DNA of 64,000 nucleotides from Planctomycetota bacterium (GTDB taxonomy: Bacteria; Planctomycetota; Planctomycetia; Planctomycetales; Planctomycetaceae): positions 26,593 through 90,592 of the forward strand of contig JAFEBS010000064.1 of NCBI GenBank assembly GCA_018242525.1. Reading direction: 5' to 3'. Within the stretch, counting starts at the first letter, position 1, and every line of letters starts with the position of its first letter. Position numbers and translations under genes: made by a program. The notes below the pieces were generated by a model. The model saw only the letters and a list, made by a program, of their open reading frames with translations, was not told the origin of the DNA and did no database searches. Of this stretch, positions 1 through 8,926 are shown piece after piece.

Positions 1-476
1 GCCAGCTCTGACTCTGCCTTCGCCAGTTCCAGTCGAGATTGGGCAATCGTCTTTTGCAATTCGTCCTTGTCCGCCGCCTGCTTCTGTTCGGCGGCGGCAA
101 TCTTCAATGCGGCGTCTGCAATCTGCGACTTCAACTGGGCCGTCGTGTTATCCAGTCGCGCCACTTCTGCCTGAGCTTGAACCTTGGTATTCGGCCTCGC
201 TTCGGCCTTGCTGATGATGCCATCAAACGGCGCGGTCAGGACGACCGACCGAATCGGCTCCAGTGCCAGCGTGACCTTGTACTTGTGCGGCGGGTCGACG
301 TGCAGTGCTTCGTATTGAACGATCACCTGGTCTCCCTCAGCGGCGATCGGCGGCCCGGCCTTGGCACCCGCTTTGGTTTCGGGCTTCGCTCCCTGCGCCA
401 AGACGTTTTCTGCAAACAACGCCAGTCCGCAGGAGGCCAGACAAGCTCCCACGATCGCGATCTGCTGCCGACTCAT
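1..476 (-). CDS. Membrane-fusion / HlyD-like periplasmic adaptor, N-terminal part (runs off left edge)
   Basis: The frame is open from the ATG at 476 to the first base of the window, so only about 158 N-terminal residues are seen. An export signal (MSRQQIAIVGACLASCGLAL...) ends near AENVLAQ. It is followed by a Lys/Ala/Gly linker, then a beta segment (VVLTAPFDGIISKAEA) typical of the lipoyl-like half-motif of membrane fusion proteins, then an alanine/lysine/glutamate-rich helical stretch that looks like the coiled-coil hairpin of the family. Such proteins link an inner-membrane pump to the envelope; the partner would lie outside the window. Seen: signal, lipoyl-like motif and coiled coil. Inferred: efflux or secretion adaptor. 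A general HlyD_D23-type protein is equally possible. Confidence 0.65.
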   Translation of the reverse strand, partial: MSRQQIAIVGACLASCGLALFAENVLAQGAKPETKAGAKAGPPIAAEGDQVIVQYEALHVDPPHKYKVTLALEPIRSVVLTAPFDGIISKAEARPNTKVQAQAEVARLDNTTAQLKSQIADAALKIAAAEQKQAADKDELQKTIAQSRLELAKAESEL

Positions 477-952
477 TTCCAATCCTTACGCCACGACGTG
501 GCATCCGCAAGATTTGCTCCGAACGGGCAAACCTGACCTTTTATACGCTTTACCAGCCAAGGGGTCAGACCCCCGACCTGATCTGGATCTCCGATCAGCG
601 CACCCGACATGAGATGGCTGAGAAAAGTCCCACTTGTAAGGCTACGACCGCCAACCACCGAAGTCAATGTGTCGCCACAGGTAACGTGTCCGCCGCAGGG
701 CAACGGCGGGCGTCCGCAGAATGACCGCACCGCCGGAGTACAAGATCGTCATTACGGCCAGTCCGTCACCCGCCAGTTTCGCCGTCGTCCGCTCACCGCT
801 GCAGGCGTCGGCGGCAGAATTCAAGTTCTGCGCCGCTTGTGAAGGTCGCCCGTTTTCGTCAAGATACTACAGACTGTGTCCTGCCACCCGCCCTCCCCCG
901 CACCGGCGTCTCGAATACAGCCGGCCCCCCGAGTGTCGAAAGGATGTGACCC
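477..952. other. Divergent intergenic region, no gene seen
   Basis: This 476-base gap separates two divergent genes, so it should hold both promoters. The only distinct element is the perfect palindrome GGGGTCAGACCCC at 561-573, the core shared by the inverted-repeat elements near 16.0, 49.4 and 62.4 kb. Short frames here have no recognisable product. A good ribosome binding site (GAAAGGA, 938-944) belongs to the next gene. Confidence 0.5.
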
Positions 953-2296
953 GTGAATTGCCTTCTGGTCGGTTTGGCGTTGGCGGCGGCTGCAGTCACG
1001 GAATTGCCGGTCGGGACCGAATTGCAATACTCCGGTTCCCTGACCCAGCAGTCCAAGAACCCCACCAGCGAAGCCAAGACGTTCACTGTCACCGCCCTTT
1101 CCATCGCAGCCGAAGATGGCCCCCAATTGGTCTGGAGCGTGGAAGAACGCGGTTCTGGTGGCTGGTCGTGGCCCGAACGGTTTGGATCGATCCCACTCGC
1201 CACCGACAATAACTCCAAAGCCCAGCCGATCCGCGTGCTGTTCACCCACGATGGACTGCCTCACCCGATCGGCATCCGCTCGCCGCTGTTTGAATTTCAG
1301 GACAAGCTCGCTGCCGACGCCAACTGGTCGGACGGACGGCTGGAATACCGTGTCACCCGCAAGCGCAAAATCAAAGACCGGGAATGCTGGCAAATCGAAG
1401 TGGCCTCGAATCTCGGCCGCGCCCAGACCCTGTTGATCGACGCCGCCAGCGGCGTGCTGGTGTCGAACGACCAGCGAGTCTTCATGGGACGCGGCGACGA
1501 ATTCCAGTTAAAGATGGAACTGCAATCCCAGAAAACTCTGGCAGCCCCCGACGTGGCGAAATCGCAGGCCGCTTTCGTCGCCCTGCGTCAATTGCAATCC
1601 TCACTCGGCCGGACGGGCGAACAAAAGGTGGTGGAACTGACCGCCATTCAATTGAAGTCCGCTCAGGAATCGATTGGCTCGATTGAGAAACAGGCCGAAG
1701 GGACGATGTGGTCCAAGCTGGCCGGGATCATCGGTCGGGACCTGCAGCAACAGGCGCGGCGTCTGGAAGGGGCCGCCGGACTGGCGAAGAAATTCGTGGG
1801 GCAGCCCGCCCCGAAATCGATCTTCAAACTGGCGGACGGGTCCACGATTCCCGCCACAGAGGTCCAGGGCAAGGTCGTCGTCCTGCACTTTTGGGAGTAC
1901 CGCCACGAGAACCTGACCGAACCTTACGGGCAAATCGGCTATCTCGACTTCCTGAACGGAAAACGTAAAAAGCTGGGAGTCAAGGTGATTGGCGTCAATG
2001 TGGACCCGAAAACGGGCGAGCGGGAAAACGCCGGTGCCGCCATCCGTTCAATGAAGAAGCTGATGGAATTCATGAATCTGGCCTACGACGTGGCGGTCGA
2101 CGACGGCACGCTGCTGAGCAGCTACGGCGATCCGCGCACGCTCGGCTCCCCCCTGCCCCTCTGGGTTGTCATTGGACATGACGGCAAGATCGCCCATTAC
2201 CACATCGGCTACTACAACATCACCCCCGACAAAGGCCTGGAGCAACTCGACGAAGCCGTGATCAACGCCCTGCGCAAGCAACGCGAAGCCCAATAG
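953..2296 (+). CDS. Exported thioredoxin-fold (TlpA/AhpC-like) protein lacking the CxxC motif
   Basis: 447 residues from a GTG start, chosen because GAAAGGA lies 8 bases upstream. A short signal-like segment (MNCLLVGLALAAAAV) begins the protein. Residues about 20-270 are an unrecognised beta-rich and helical region. From about residue 280 the order GQPAPKSIFKLADG, VVVLHFWEYRHENL, VIGVNVD, PLPLWVVIGHDGKIAHY matches the thioredoxin/redoxin fold, including the peroxiredoxin-type substrate loop. Where TlpA-type proteins carry WCxxC, this one has EYRHEN, so there is no redox-active cysteine pair. It is therefore probably not a thiol oxidoreductase and may act in binding or as a structural domain. 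No operon partner: the next gene on this strand is 282 bases away behind an inverted repeat. Confidence 0.75.
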   Translation: MNCLLVGLALAAAAVTELPVGTELQYSGSLTQQSKNPTSEAKTFTVTALSIAAEDGPQLVWSVEERGSGGWSWPERFGSIPLATDNNSKAQPIRVLFTHDGLPHPIGIRSPLFEFQDKLAADANWSDGRLEYRVTRKRKIKDRECWQIEVASNLGRAQTLLIDAASGVLVSNDQRVFMGRGDEFQLKMELQSQKTLAAPDVAKSQAAFVALRQLQSSLGRTGEQKVVELTAIQLKSAQESIGSIEKQAEGTMWSKLAGIIGRDLQQQARRLEGAAGLAKKFVGQPAPKSIFKLADGSTIPATEVQGKVVVLHFWEYRHENLTEPYGQIGYLDFLNGKRKKLGVKVIGVNVDPKTGERENAGAAIRSMKKLMEFMNLAYDVAVDDGTLLSSYGDPRTLGSPLPLWVVIGHDGKIAHYHIGYYNITPDKGLEQLDEAVINALRKQREAQ

Positions 2297-2312
2297 CAGC
2301 TGGCAGAAAAGA

Positions 2313-2468
2313 TCTTCACCACGGAGGAACGGAGGTCACGGTGAAGACCCGGTCCTCTCAATCCGTTCCCCTCGGACTCGTCATGGACGAGATTGCTGAG
2401 TCGATCTAAACGCTACCCCAAAGATTGCCCATCTTCACCACCGTGCCCTCCGTGACTCCGTGGTGAAC
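2313..2468. repeat. Inverted repeat built on TTCACCACGGAG
   Basis: Arms at about 2313-2346 and 2431-2468 are imperfect reverse complements, each containing TTCACCACGGAG and a second CACGG block, separated by about 85 bases. A shorter relative (TCACCACGAAG) lies at 6498-6566. It fills most of the 2297-2578 gap after the stop of the upstream gene and could fold in RNA as a processing or termination structure. The function is unknown. Confidence 0.6.
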
Positions 2469-2578
2469 CTCCTTATGAGGTATTCCAACGACGGAATTGG
2501 TGTTGGAATTGACGCGCGGAATCCGTTAGCATCTACGTCCGTGGATGCGTTGCGGGAATACAGCGAGTCGAGGGTTGC

Positions 2579-3982
2579 ATGAACGATTACCAGTTGAACC
2601 GGCGGCAGGCACTGATTGCGAGTGGCCTGGGGACCCTCAGCCTGGGAATGCCCGGGGTCGTGATGGGGGCCGACAAGATCGACGCGTCGGGAAAAGCGGT
2701 CGCGTCCGACAAGTCCTGCATCTTTGTGCTGCTCTGCGGCGGGCCGAGCCATGTCGACACCTGGGACATGAAGCCCGAGGCTCCGTCGGATTATCGGGGG
2801 CCGTATGAACCGATCGCGACCAAGGTGCCGGGGATGCTGATCAATGAGATGCATACCGGACTGGCGAAGTTGACGGACCAATTCACGCTGATCAATTCCA
2901 TGTCGCATCCGGGAGCGATCAGCAATCACTTTGACGCGATGCACAATCTGCTCAGCGGCCAGTCCGAGAAACGTGTGCAACAAGGTGTGCCGGACGAACA
3001 ACCCTATCTGGGTTCATTCGTGGCCAAGCACAAACCCAGCGAACGGAATTTCGTCTCCAATGCCTGGCTGATCAAATGCGTGGGCCCGCCGGTCTTTTGT
3101 GCTCCCAACGTCGGCCTGGGCGGCTATCTGGGGTCGGCCTATGCGCCCGTATTTGTGGGTTCGGAGAGCAACCATCCGGCGATGCCCGATTTCCAGCCGC
3201 CCGAACTGTACAACCCGTACGATCAGGTCCGATTCGACCAGCGGAAGTCGCTGCTGGGTTCCCTGGAATCCGGCCGGCTGGACAAGGATCAGCAGGTCAA
3301 GGACTGGTCCGACCTGCGCGAAAAGACCTACGACGCAATGACTCGATCTGAAGGACGTCAGGCGTTCGAACTGAATCGCGAACCGGTCAAGGTGCGCGAA
3401 CGGTACGGAATGCATCCGCTCGGTCAGAACCTGCTGCTCGCGCGACGCCTGGTGGAATCGGGGGTCCGGTTTGTCACTGTCAACGGTTGGGCTGGTCAGG
3501 CGGACTACGACAAGAATGGTCCTCCGAGCAGCAGTTGGGATATGCACGGCGGCAACATGGGGATGGGAAACGCATTCGGCAACGGTTCGTACGGGATGGG
3601 TTTCTGTTTGCCGCGCCTGGACCAGGCGTTGGCCGGCCTGTTTACCGATCTCGTGGAGCGGGGTCTGCTGGAAAACACGCTGGTCGTCGTGACCGGTGAA
3701 TTTGGTCGCACCCCGTTCGTCCTGAAGCAGGACCCGCCGGGCAGACAGCACTGGCCGCAATGCTTTTCGTCGATCATCGCCGGAGCGGGAATCGGTGGAG
3801 GAAAAGTGTATGGCAAGTCCAACAAGCTGGGCGAATACCCGACCAGCAACCCGGTCCGCCCCGAAGACCTGGCCGCCACCATCTACCACGCCCTGGACAT
3901 CCCCATCAACAACCCCCAGGACGCGAGTGGAATTTCACGCTCGTTGACAACCGGGAAGCCGATCATGGAATTGTTCGGGTAA
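2579..3982 (+). CDS. DUF1501 family protein, Tat-type signal
   Basis: 467 residues. The N-terminus NRRQALIASGLGTLSLGMPG is a twin-arginine-like export signal (RRQ rather than the full RRxFLK). Family landmarks of DUF1501 (a sulfatase/alkaline-phosphatase-like fold very abundant in planctomycetes) are present: FVLLCGGPSHVDTWDMKP near the start, NHFDAMHNLLSG, LLLARRLVESGVRFVTVNGW, and VVVTGEFGRTPF followed by RQHWPQCFSSIIAGAGI near the end. In other planctomycetes such genes usually follow a DUF1549/DUF1553 gene; this copy stands alone, unlike the second one at 32126-33457. The substrate is unknown. The start at 2579 places the Tat motif at the N-terminus. Confidence 0.9.
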   Translation: MNDYQLNRRQALIASGLGTLSLGMPGVVMGADKIDASGKAVASDKSCIFVLLCGGPSHVDTWDMKPEAPSDYRGPYEPIATKVPGMLINEMHTGLAKLTDQFTLINSMSHPGAISNHFDAMHNLLSGQSEKRVQQGVPDEQPYLGSFVAKHKPSERNFVSNAWLIKCVGPPVFCAPNVGLGGYLGSAYAPVFVGSESNHPAMPDFQPPELYNPYDQVRFDQRKSLLGSLESGRLDKDQQVKDWSDLREKTYDAMTRSEGRQAFELNREPVKVRERYGMHPLGQNLLLARRLVESGVRFVTVNGWAGQADYDKNGPPSSSWDMHGGNMGMGNAFGNGSYGMGFCLPRLDQALAGLFTDLVERGLLENTLVVVTGEFGRTPFVLKQDPPGRQHWPQCFSSIIAGAGIGGGKVYGKSNKLGEYPTSNPVRPEDLAATIYHALDIPINNPQDASGISRSLTTGKPIMELFG

Positions 3983-3991
3983 GGTTGCGAA

Positions 3992-4402
3992 TCACGGTTC
4001 AGGTGTCCCGGTGTCGGTATTCCCCATGTCGAGATCGGCGCGCGCAGCCGAGGCGAGCGCCTGGTACTTGGCCTTGAACGCATCCAGAGTCTTCTCTTCG
4101 AGTTCCTCCAGATCCAGCAAGGCGTTGTGTGCTCCCTGGGTCGCGCGAATTAACTCGTCCAGCTTGACCTGGATCGCCTCGGTATCGCGGTTCTGAGTGT
4201 TCTGGATCAGGAAGACCATCAGGAACGTGATGATCGTCGTGCCGGTATTGATGACCAATTGCCATGTGTCACTGAACCCGAACATCGGTCCGGTCACGAT
4301 CCAGACAGCAATGATGGCCACCGCCAGCGTAAACACCCGCGGCCGTCCGCAGAAATGCGCGGCGGCCTTGGCAAATCGCGAATACCAGGTTGCGCTGTAC
4401 AT
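3992..4402 (-). CDS. Low-affinity iron permease family membrane protein
   Basis: About 136 residues from the ATG at 4402; the frame stays open to 4474, which would add 24 residues. The sequence WYSRFAKAAAHFCGRP, then two hydrophobic helices (TLAVAIIAVWIVTG and TTIITFLMVFLIQNTQNRD), then IQVKLDELIRATQGAHNAL is the typical order of the bacterial low-affinity iron permease family (PF04120, related to yeast Fet4). The C-terminal part is cytoplasmic-looking, helical and acidic. The family name comes from yeast; iron transport by the short bacterial members is not established. It overlaps nothing and is convergent with the DUF1501 gene, 9 bases apart. Confidence 0.85.
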   Translation of the reverse strand: MYSATWYSRFAKAAAHFCGRPRVFTLAVAIIAVWIVTGPMFGFSDTWQLVINTGTTIITFLMVFLIQNTQNRDTEAIQVKLDELIRATQGAHNALLDLEELEEKTLDAFKAKYQALASAARADLDMGNTDTGTPEP

Positions 4403-4488
4403 CACGGTGATCAGATTCCGTTGAGTCCCGTTTTCGCTCGACCTGCCGATCGAGGCGACCGCCACCTTCGGCACAAGTCAGGTTGACG

Positions 4489-4971
4489 TCATGGCGTCGC
4501 GGGGAGCGGGCCGACTGTCACGGGTGTGTTCCGTGCAGGAACAACCGTTTCGATGTTCCGACTCGGCTGAGGATTCATCGTTCTTGAGATCAGAGCGAAC
4601 GCCAGTAGAGCGTATGTGGGTGCCGTCGCAATCAGCGACGCCACGAGCATCACCAGCGCCGACGCAAAGCCGCCAGCGTAATCCTGCTGTGACGGCGTCT
4701 GTTCTGAAAGGGATGCGATCACAATGAAAGAATCGGACATCCCCTGCAACACTCCAACCAGCGCGATCAACGTTGGCAAGGGAAGTAACACCAGGTACGC
4801 GGCCAAAGCGGCCGGTCGCTGCTGACTCCTCACCAATTTCACCGCTCCAGCAAACACAAGAACCGCCGATGCGAGAGCTGCAATCCCCGTGAGATTGGTC
4901 AACGCCATAATCCGCCAGCCGCCAAACGACAATTCCTGCGGCATCTGTTGAGCCAGGACGTACGAATCCAT
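4489..4971 (-). CDS. Unrecognised integral membrane protein (three predicted helices)
   Basis: 160 residues from the ATG at 4971, chosen because AAGGAG lies 9 bases upstream (4981-4986); an upstream in-frame ATG at 5094 has no such site. Hydrophobic segments: LTGIAALASAVLVFAGAVKL, then AAYLVLLPLPTLIALVGVL, then FASALVMLVASLIATAPTY. The spacing and the small-residue-rich last helix faintly recall MotA/TolQ/ExbB proton-channel proteins, but I see no decisive motif. The C-terminus is proline-rich and probably disordered. It lies between the iron permease-like gene and an unrecognised gene on the same strand, 134 bases from the latter. Confidence 0.6.
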   Translation of the reverse strand: MDSYVLAQQMPQELSFGGWRIMALTNLTGIAALASAVLVFAGAVKLVRSQQRPAALAAYLVLLPLPTLIALVGVLQGMSDSFIVIASLSEQTPSQQDYAGGFASALVMLVASLIATAPTYALLAFALISRTMNPQPSRNIETVVPARNTPVTVGPLPATP

Positions 4972-5105
4972 GACAATCGACTCCTTCAGACTGTGAGTTT
5001 TGAAATGGAAGCAAGCCACCTCGTTTATACGGGCAATTGTCACGAGACGGCAAATGGGAATTGTTGAATTTGGGCCTGAATGACGAATCCGCAATTCGCG
5101 AACTG

Positions 5106-5822
5106 TCAGGTTTTATTGGGAACTCGCTTGAGCAAGTCTGAGTGACTGCCGAGAACGCCAAGTGACCTTTCTGCGGGTTTGAAATCGTCCAAATCGTCCG
5201 GGGAAACCGACCATTCGCGGGCAATGTCCATCACTTTCATTTCGTCGGCATGCCCCAGATCTTCGCGTTCCCAATACGAATCATCTTCGGCGTCAGGGCT
5301 GCGCTCATCGAAGAAGGCAAACCCCAGTTTGTGCTCTTCGGGAGTCATTGGGCCTTCATCCCAGAACGTTTCTCCCGATTCACCAACGTATCCGTACGCA
5401 CGGACCAGCGATCCCGAAACAGCCTTGGCCCAGACATGATATTCGACGACGCGGTGAGTGGCGAACACCAGTGCCGTACCAAACGCCATGCTGAGCTCAA
5501 GCAGGGGTGCGATGACTTCCTCGCGCGCATTTTGGCTCGTTGGCGGCAGAGAGAATCCGGTAATCAGGGTCCATTCATGGATGGGGGGCGTGACAAACAC
5601 CGAACGTTCGTAAGCGGATTCGATTCCGGTTTGCCAGTTGGCGGGTTGCGGATTCTGCAATCGGATCGCCTGAACAACGGCGTCCGTGTTTGACGATGGC
5701 ACCGCCCACCATTTGCTTTTGAAGCCGAATCCTTGTGGATCGTCGGGCTCTTGCCGTGCGAGATCCAGACCCGCAGGTGGTATTTCAATGGGCGTCAGAG
5801 GATTGCGTCGGAATGGCCACAT
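5106..5822 (-). CDS. Unrecognised soluble protein downstream of the nuclease-family gene
   Basis: 238 residues, no signal peptide or membrane helix. The sequence is balanced and globular with many tryptophans and aromatics (KSKWWAVPSS, IHEWTLITGFSLPP, VVEYHVWAKA, GETFWDEGP). The C-terminal third is acidic (DAEDDSYWEREDLGHADE). The GSLVRAYGYVGESGETFWDEGPMTPEE stretch resembles immunity-type or SMI1-like proteins in general flavour, but I cannot assign a family. The start lies 21 bases from the stop of the bifunctional nuclease-family gene on the same strand, so the two are probably cotranscribed. No function is proposed. Confidence 0.65.
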   Translation of the reverse strand: MWPFRRNPLTPIEIPPAGLDLARQEPDDPQGFGFKSKWWAVPSSNTDAVVQAIRLQNPQPANWQTGIESAYERSVFVTPPIHEWTLITGFSLPPTSQNAREEVIAPLLELSMAFGTALVFATHRVVEYHVWAKAVSGSLVRAYGYVGESGETFWDEGPMTPEEHKLGFAFFDERSPDAEDDSYWEREDLGHADEMKVMDIAREWSVSPDDLDDFKPAERSLGVLGSHSDLLKRVPNKT

Positions 5823-5843
5823 GGTCAGGACAACAAAACGGGT

Positions 5844-6245
5844 TCACTTCGCGGCTTCGTCCAACACATCGGACGACACGTAAATTGGCAGGTGCGGCGA
5901 ATAGTGAACGGCCAGTGCGACCGCGTCACTGGGGCGGGAATCGACTTCGATCAATTCCCCGTCTTTGCGGATTCTCAGCGACGCGTAATACGTGTGGTCT
6001 TCCAGCGTATGAATCACCACATCCTGCAGTTCGCCACCCAGCGCTTCGATGCTGGCCTTCACCAGGTCGTGGGTCAGCGGACGCGGGAGCGATTCCCCCT
6101 TCACACGGCGATCGATACTGGTGGCTTCAAACAACCCGATCAGGATCGGGAAGGAACGCTCCCCGTCGACTTCCCGCAGGAAGATGACCTGCTGGTCGTT
6201 GATTTCGCTGATGATGATTCGAGCCAATTCCATCTGCACGAGCAC
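5844..6245 (-). CDS. Bifunctional nuclease (DUF151) family protein
   Basis: About 133 residues. The order ELARIIISEINDQQVIFLRE, FPILIGLFEATSIDR, RPLTHDLVKASIEALG, YYASLRI and DSRPSDAVALAVH is the full DUF151 domain (bifunctional nuclease family, PF02577), known from a Thermotoga structure and from plant nucleases acting on DNA and RNA. GTG at 6245 is preferred because GGGAG lies 7 bases upstream (6253-6257); ATG at 6233 is the alternative, and a longer frame to 6368 lacks a binding site. Members are common in planctomycetes and actinomycetes as stand-alone genes. The biological substrate in bacteria is unclear. Confidence 0.88.
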   Translation of the reverse strand: MLVQMELARIIISEINDQQVIFLREVDGERSFPILIGLFEATSIDRRVKGESLPRPLTHDLVKASIEALGGELQDVVIHTLEDHTYYASLRIRKDGELIEVDSRPSDAVALAVHYSPHLPIYVSSDVLDEAAK

Positions 6246-6391
6246 GGCAAAACTCCCGCGTTGTTCGACAACAAACACCACGAAAGTATAGCAGCCTGCT
6301 CCCAATTGGGTATGGGCAACGGACTCTGGACGAACAGGACGGTGCCGGTCCGCTAAATAGCGTGACATGAACCTGGGACATTCGCCCGACG

Positions 6392-6444
6392 CGCGAGCGA
6401 GGGATTCGTCGATGCGTGTCCAACTTGCTGATCCCTCGCACGCG
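6392..6444. repeat. Hairpin CGCGAGCGAGGGAT / ATCCCTCGCACGCG
   Basis: Arms at 6392-6405 and 6431-6444 pair with one mismatch. The right arm with its upstream CAACTTG resembles the sequence near 32062-32090, suggesting a dispersed family. It lies in the 442-base gap between the nuclease-family gene and the kinase gene. Confidence 0.5.
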
Positions 6445-6497
6445 AGTTTTGAAGTTGCGCTTCGAAAACAAATTCCGCTGTTGAGAGTGGTAGTAAT

Positions 6498-6566
6498 TCA
6501 CCACGAAGGACACGAAGATCCCCGAAGGAATACAAAGAGTTCTTCCTTTCTACACTTCGTGGTGAG
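6498..6566. repeat. Inverted repeat TCACCACGAAG
   Basis: Perfect 11-base arms at 6498-6508 and 6556-6566, with internal ACGAAG repeats, related to the TTCACCACGGAG element at 2313-2468. Confidence 0.55.
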
Positions 6567-6598
6567 TACCGTTTCGAACATGGCGGCTTGGAATATAC

Positions 6599-6672
6599 CC
6601 GCGGCTAGCGCCGTGCGGCTCACAAATCAAGAGGATGCACCCGCGGCTGGCACCTTGCGGCTCACAAATCAT
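6599..6672. repeat. Two direct copies of a CCCGCGGCTAGCGCCGTGCG-type repeat
   Basis: Copies at 6599-6630 and 6641-6672 (period 42) each run CCCGCGGCT-GC-CC-TGCGGCTCACAAATCA. The same unit recurs, in both orientations, at 22995-23225. The second copy ends just before the 3' end of the kinase gene. Confidence 0.7.
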
Positions 6673-6687
6673 GACATTGCCCGAGCG

Positions 6688-8151
6688 TCAACGCGAAAAG
6701 CTCTTTAACTTCCGGCCGAACTCCGCGGCAGAGCCAAAACGCTTCTCGGGTGTCTTTTCAAGGGCCTGATGAACGATCCTGGCCAGGTCGTGGGGAATCG
6801 CTGGATTGTGCTTCTGGATGGCTGTGGGCGGCGATTCCAGGATTGCGAGGAATTTGCACGCATGGCTGTCCAGCGGAATCGGTTCCGCACCGGTCAGCAT
6901 CCAATACAGTGTGGCACCCGCCGAATAGATGTCGCATGTCGGCCGGGCTTCGCGCGAATTCAGGAATTGATCGGGTGACATGAATGGCAGCGAACCGATG
7001 ACGTCACCATCCCGAGTGACCTGACTCATTCCCGCCGTCGTGTATTGCTTGGCGAGTCCAAAGTCGGCCAGTTTCGCCGACAGCTTTCCTTCGCTGCGTG
7101 TGAACAGGACATTGCTGGGTTTCACGTCGCGATGCACCATCGATTGCGAATGGGCGTATTCCAATGCACTGAGGACCTGGCACATCAGGCCGCAGGCCAG
7201 CCGAATCCGCTGTTCCGGCGACGATCGCACGACAACCGCGTCCCAGGACATGGATTCAATGTATTCCGTGGCGAGAAACACATCCTGTCCCTCGGCCCCC
7301 AGATCGATGAACCGCACGATTCGCGGATGCTTCAGTTTCAACAGGATGGAAGCTTCACGCAGGAAGGTGCGAATGGCCGCATCGTCGGCCCGGGCGGATG
7401 GCTTGATGACCTTCAAGGCACACGTTTCGCTCGTCGCCATCCGGGTGGCGCGATAGACAATTCCCAGGTCCCCTTCCCCGATCTGCGTATGCAGTTGATA
7501 GCCGGGGATGCGTGGCTGCAGCGAATAGACCGAAGCGGACGGGGACAATGGCGTGACCACTGGAGCGGGCGCTGGCGTTTCCACCTTTGGCCGGGTCGCT
7601 GGCACAGGAACCGCTGTCACAGCAGCGGTTCCGGCCGGATCGTCGATGAAAACCGTCATTTTTGTGCGACCGCCGGAAATGATGTCGCCGTTCTTCAGAA
7701 AGCAACTGGTGACACGTTCGCCGTTGACGAATGTGCCATTTCGTGAACTCAGATCCATCAGGTAGCACGTCGGCGGATTGATCTCGAGGCGAAAATGGTA
7801 GCGGGAAAAATGTCCGTCTTTTTCCAGACGCAATTCCGCGGAAGACAACCGGCCGGCAAACAGCGTGTTGTGATCCTGATAGCTGAATTCCTGTCCCGCA
7901 TGCGGTCCTTCCGTAACTTTCAGCGCGACACGCGGCGCTTCGACGAACGTCGCGGGGCACAGCAACAGTTCATGTTGCAGCGATTGCAGAGCCGAAACCG
8001 CGTGAAACCGGTCCGCGGTATCAAATTCTTCGATGTAGTCTTCCACCTGAGGTCGCCGACCACGACGCCATTCGTCCTCGAACCGATCGCAGGCAGAATC
8101 AATCCGACGCAGCAGGTGAATCGCAATCGGGGACTGTAACTGGGTGGTCAT
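6688..8151 (-). CDS. Ser/Thr protein kinase with N-terminal FHA domain
   Basis: 487 residues. About 75 N-terminal residues resemble the small acidic domain that precedes many planctomycete kinases. Residues about 80-165 are an FHA domain (AGRLSSAELRL, FSRYHFRLEI, DLSSRNGTFVNGERV), which binds phosphothreonine. A Pro/Ala linker follows, then a Hanks-type kinase from about 215: glycine loop IGEGDLGIVYRA, lysine in CALKVIK, catalytic loop HRDVKPSN, and DFGLAKQY. All catalytic residues are kept. No membrane helix, so it is cytoplasmic. It lies 178 bases downstream of an ECF-like sigma factor on the same strand, a pairing common in planctomycetes, which suggests that the kinase acts on or with that sigma factor; this is inference. 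Confidence 0.92.
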   Translation of the reverse strand: MTTQLQSPIAIHLLRRIDSACDRFEDEWRRGRRPQVEDYIEEFDTADRFHAVSALQSLQHELLLCPATFVEAPRVALKVTEGPHAGQEFSYQDHNTLFAGRLSSAELRLEKDGHFSRYHFRLEINPPTCYLMDLSSRNGTFVNGERVTSCFLKNGDIISGGRTKMTVFIDDPAGTAAVTAVPVPATRPKVETPAPAPVVTPLSPSASVYSLQPRIPGYQLHTQIGEGDLGIVYRATRMATSETCALKVIKPSARADDAAIRTFLREASILLKLKHPRIVRFIDLGAEGQDVFLATEYIESMSWDAVVVRSSPEQRIRLACGLMCQVLSALEYAHSQSMVHRDVKPSNVLFTRSEGKLSAKLADFGLAKQYTTAGMSQVTRDGDVIGSLPFMSPDQFLNSREARPTCDIYSAGATLYWMLTGAEPIPLDSHACKFLAILESPPTAIQKHNPAIPHDLARIVHQALEKTPEKRFGSAAEFGRKLKSFSR

Positions 8152-8329
8152 TTCAGCGCTCGCTCTTCAGGCAAACTATGCGTTCGCGGACGATGCATCG
8201 TCCGGTCGAATTCCGGTCGGCAACCGAATCCGTACAAGTACATGCGAAAATGGCCGAACTTGCCGACACGGTTTTTTCCATTTCCCGGGAATTTCGCAGG
8301 TCTGATCCCTGCAGGACGATCCCTGGTCG

Positions 8330-8926
8330 TCAGGCATTCCACAGCCCGACTTCATTTTCCCATTCAGCACGGATCAGTTGCAGCTTCCGCTCCACCTTCC
8401 GTTCGGTACACCCGAGTTCGTCGGCAATTTCGCGGTTCTTGTGCCCCATCAACCTGAGCAGAGCAAACGCTCGTAAATCCGGATCGAGCATCTGTAACAA
8501 CTCTTCACAAATCAGATCCATTCCCTCCAGCGGTTGCTGCGGTTGTTGAGCCTGATCCAGGGAAACCCCGGTCACGACCTGTCCGCTCCCGCGCTTTTGA
8601 GCCAATTCCCGTTCCTGCAGCTTCGTCGCCTTGCGGACCGTGATCAGTCCCAGCACGTTCCATAAGTCTTCACGATCCATATTGTTATTGAAATCGCCAT
8701 CGGCCACTCCTTCCCAGAAACTGATCATGGCACTCTGCAAAGCGTCTTCCGCATCCGCCATTCGCTGGATCCGTCCGCGCAGCGTGGAATGAGCCAGTGC
8801 GAGCAGACGCGGCCGAAATCGGGCAATCAACTGGTTCAGCGATGCCGAATCGCCCTGTCGCCACTGGTGGTACAGGACAGTGATCGACCCCGATGGATCG
8901 TCGGGTATATCAGGAACTTCCGACAT
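8330..8926 (-). CDS. ECF-like RNA polymerase sigma factor (planctomycete type)
   Basis: 198 residues. Region 2: HQWRQGDSASLNQLIARFRP, MADAEDALQSAMISFWEG (the DAED-type motif of region 2.2). Region 4: LRAFALLRLMGHKNREIADE followed by LGCTERKVERKLQLIRAEWE, a helix-turn-helix for the -35 element. No anti-sigma gene is adjacent. Instead, an FHA-kinase gene follows on the same strand and FHA and kinase genes lie divergently, consistent with ECF groups known to be controlled by Ser/Thr kinases. The 256-base divergent gap (8927-9182) should hold its promoter; I see no clear duplicated -35/-10 there. Confidence 0.9.
   Translation of the reverse strand: MSEVPDIPDDPSGSITVLYHQWRQGDSASLNQLIARFRPRLLALAHSTLRGRIQRMADAEDALQSAMISFWEGVADGDFNNNMDREDLWNVLGLITVRKATKLQERELAQKRGSGQVVTGVSLDQAQQPQQPLEGMDLICEELLQMLDPDLRAFALLRLMGHKNREIADELGCTERKVERKLQLIRAEWENEVGLWNA

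Noticed and set aside
6651..6665. TGGCACCTTGC considered as a sigma-54 site
   Set aside because: The spacing between GG and GC is too short, and it is part of the dispersed CCGCGGCT repeat.
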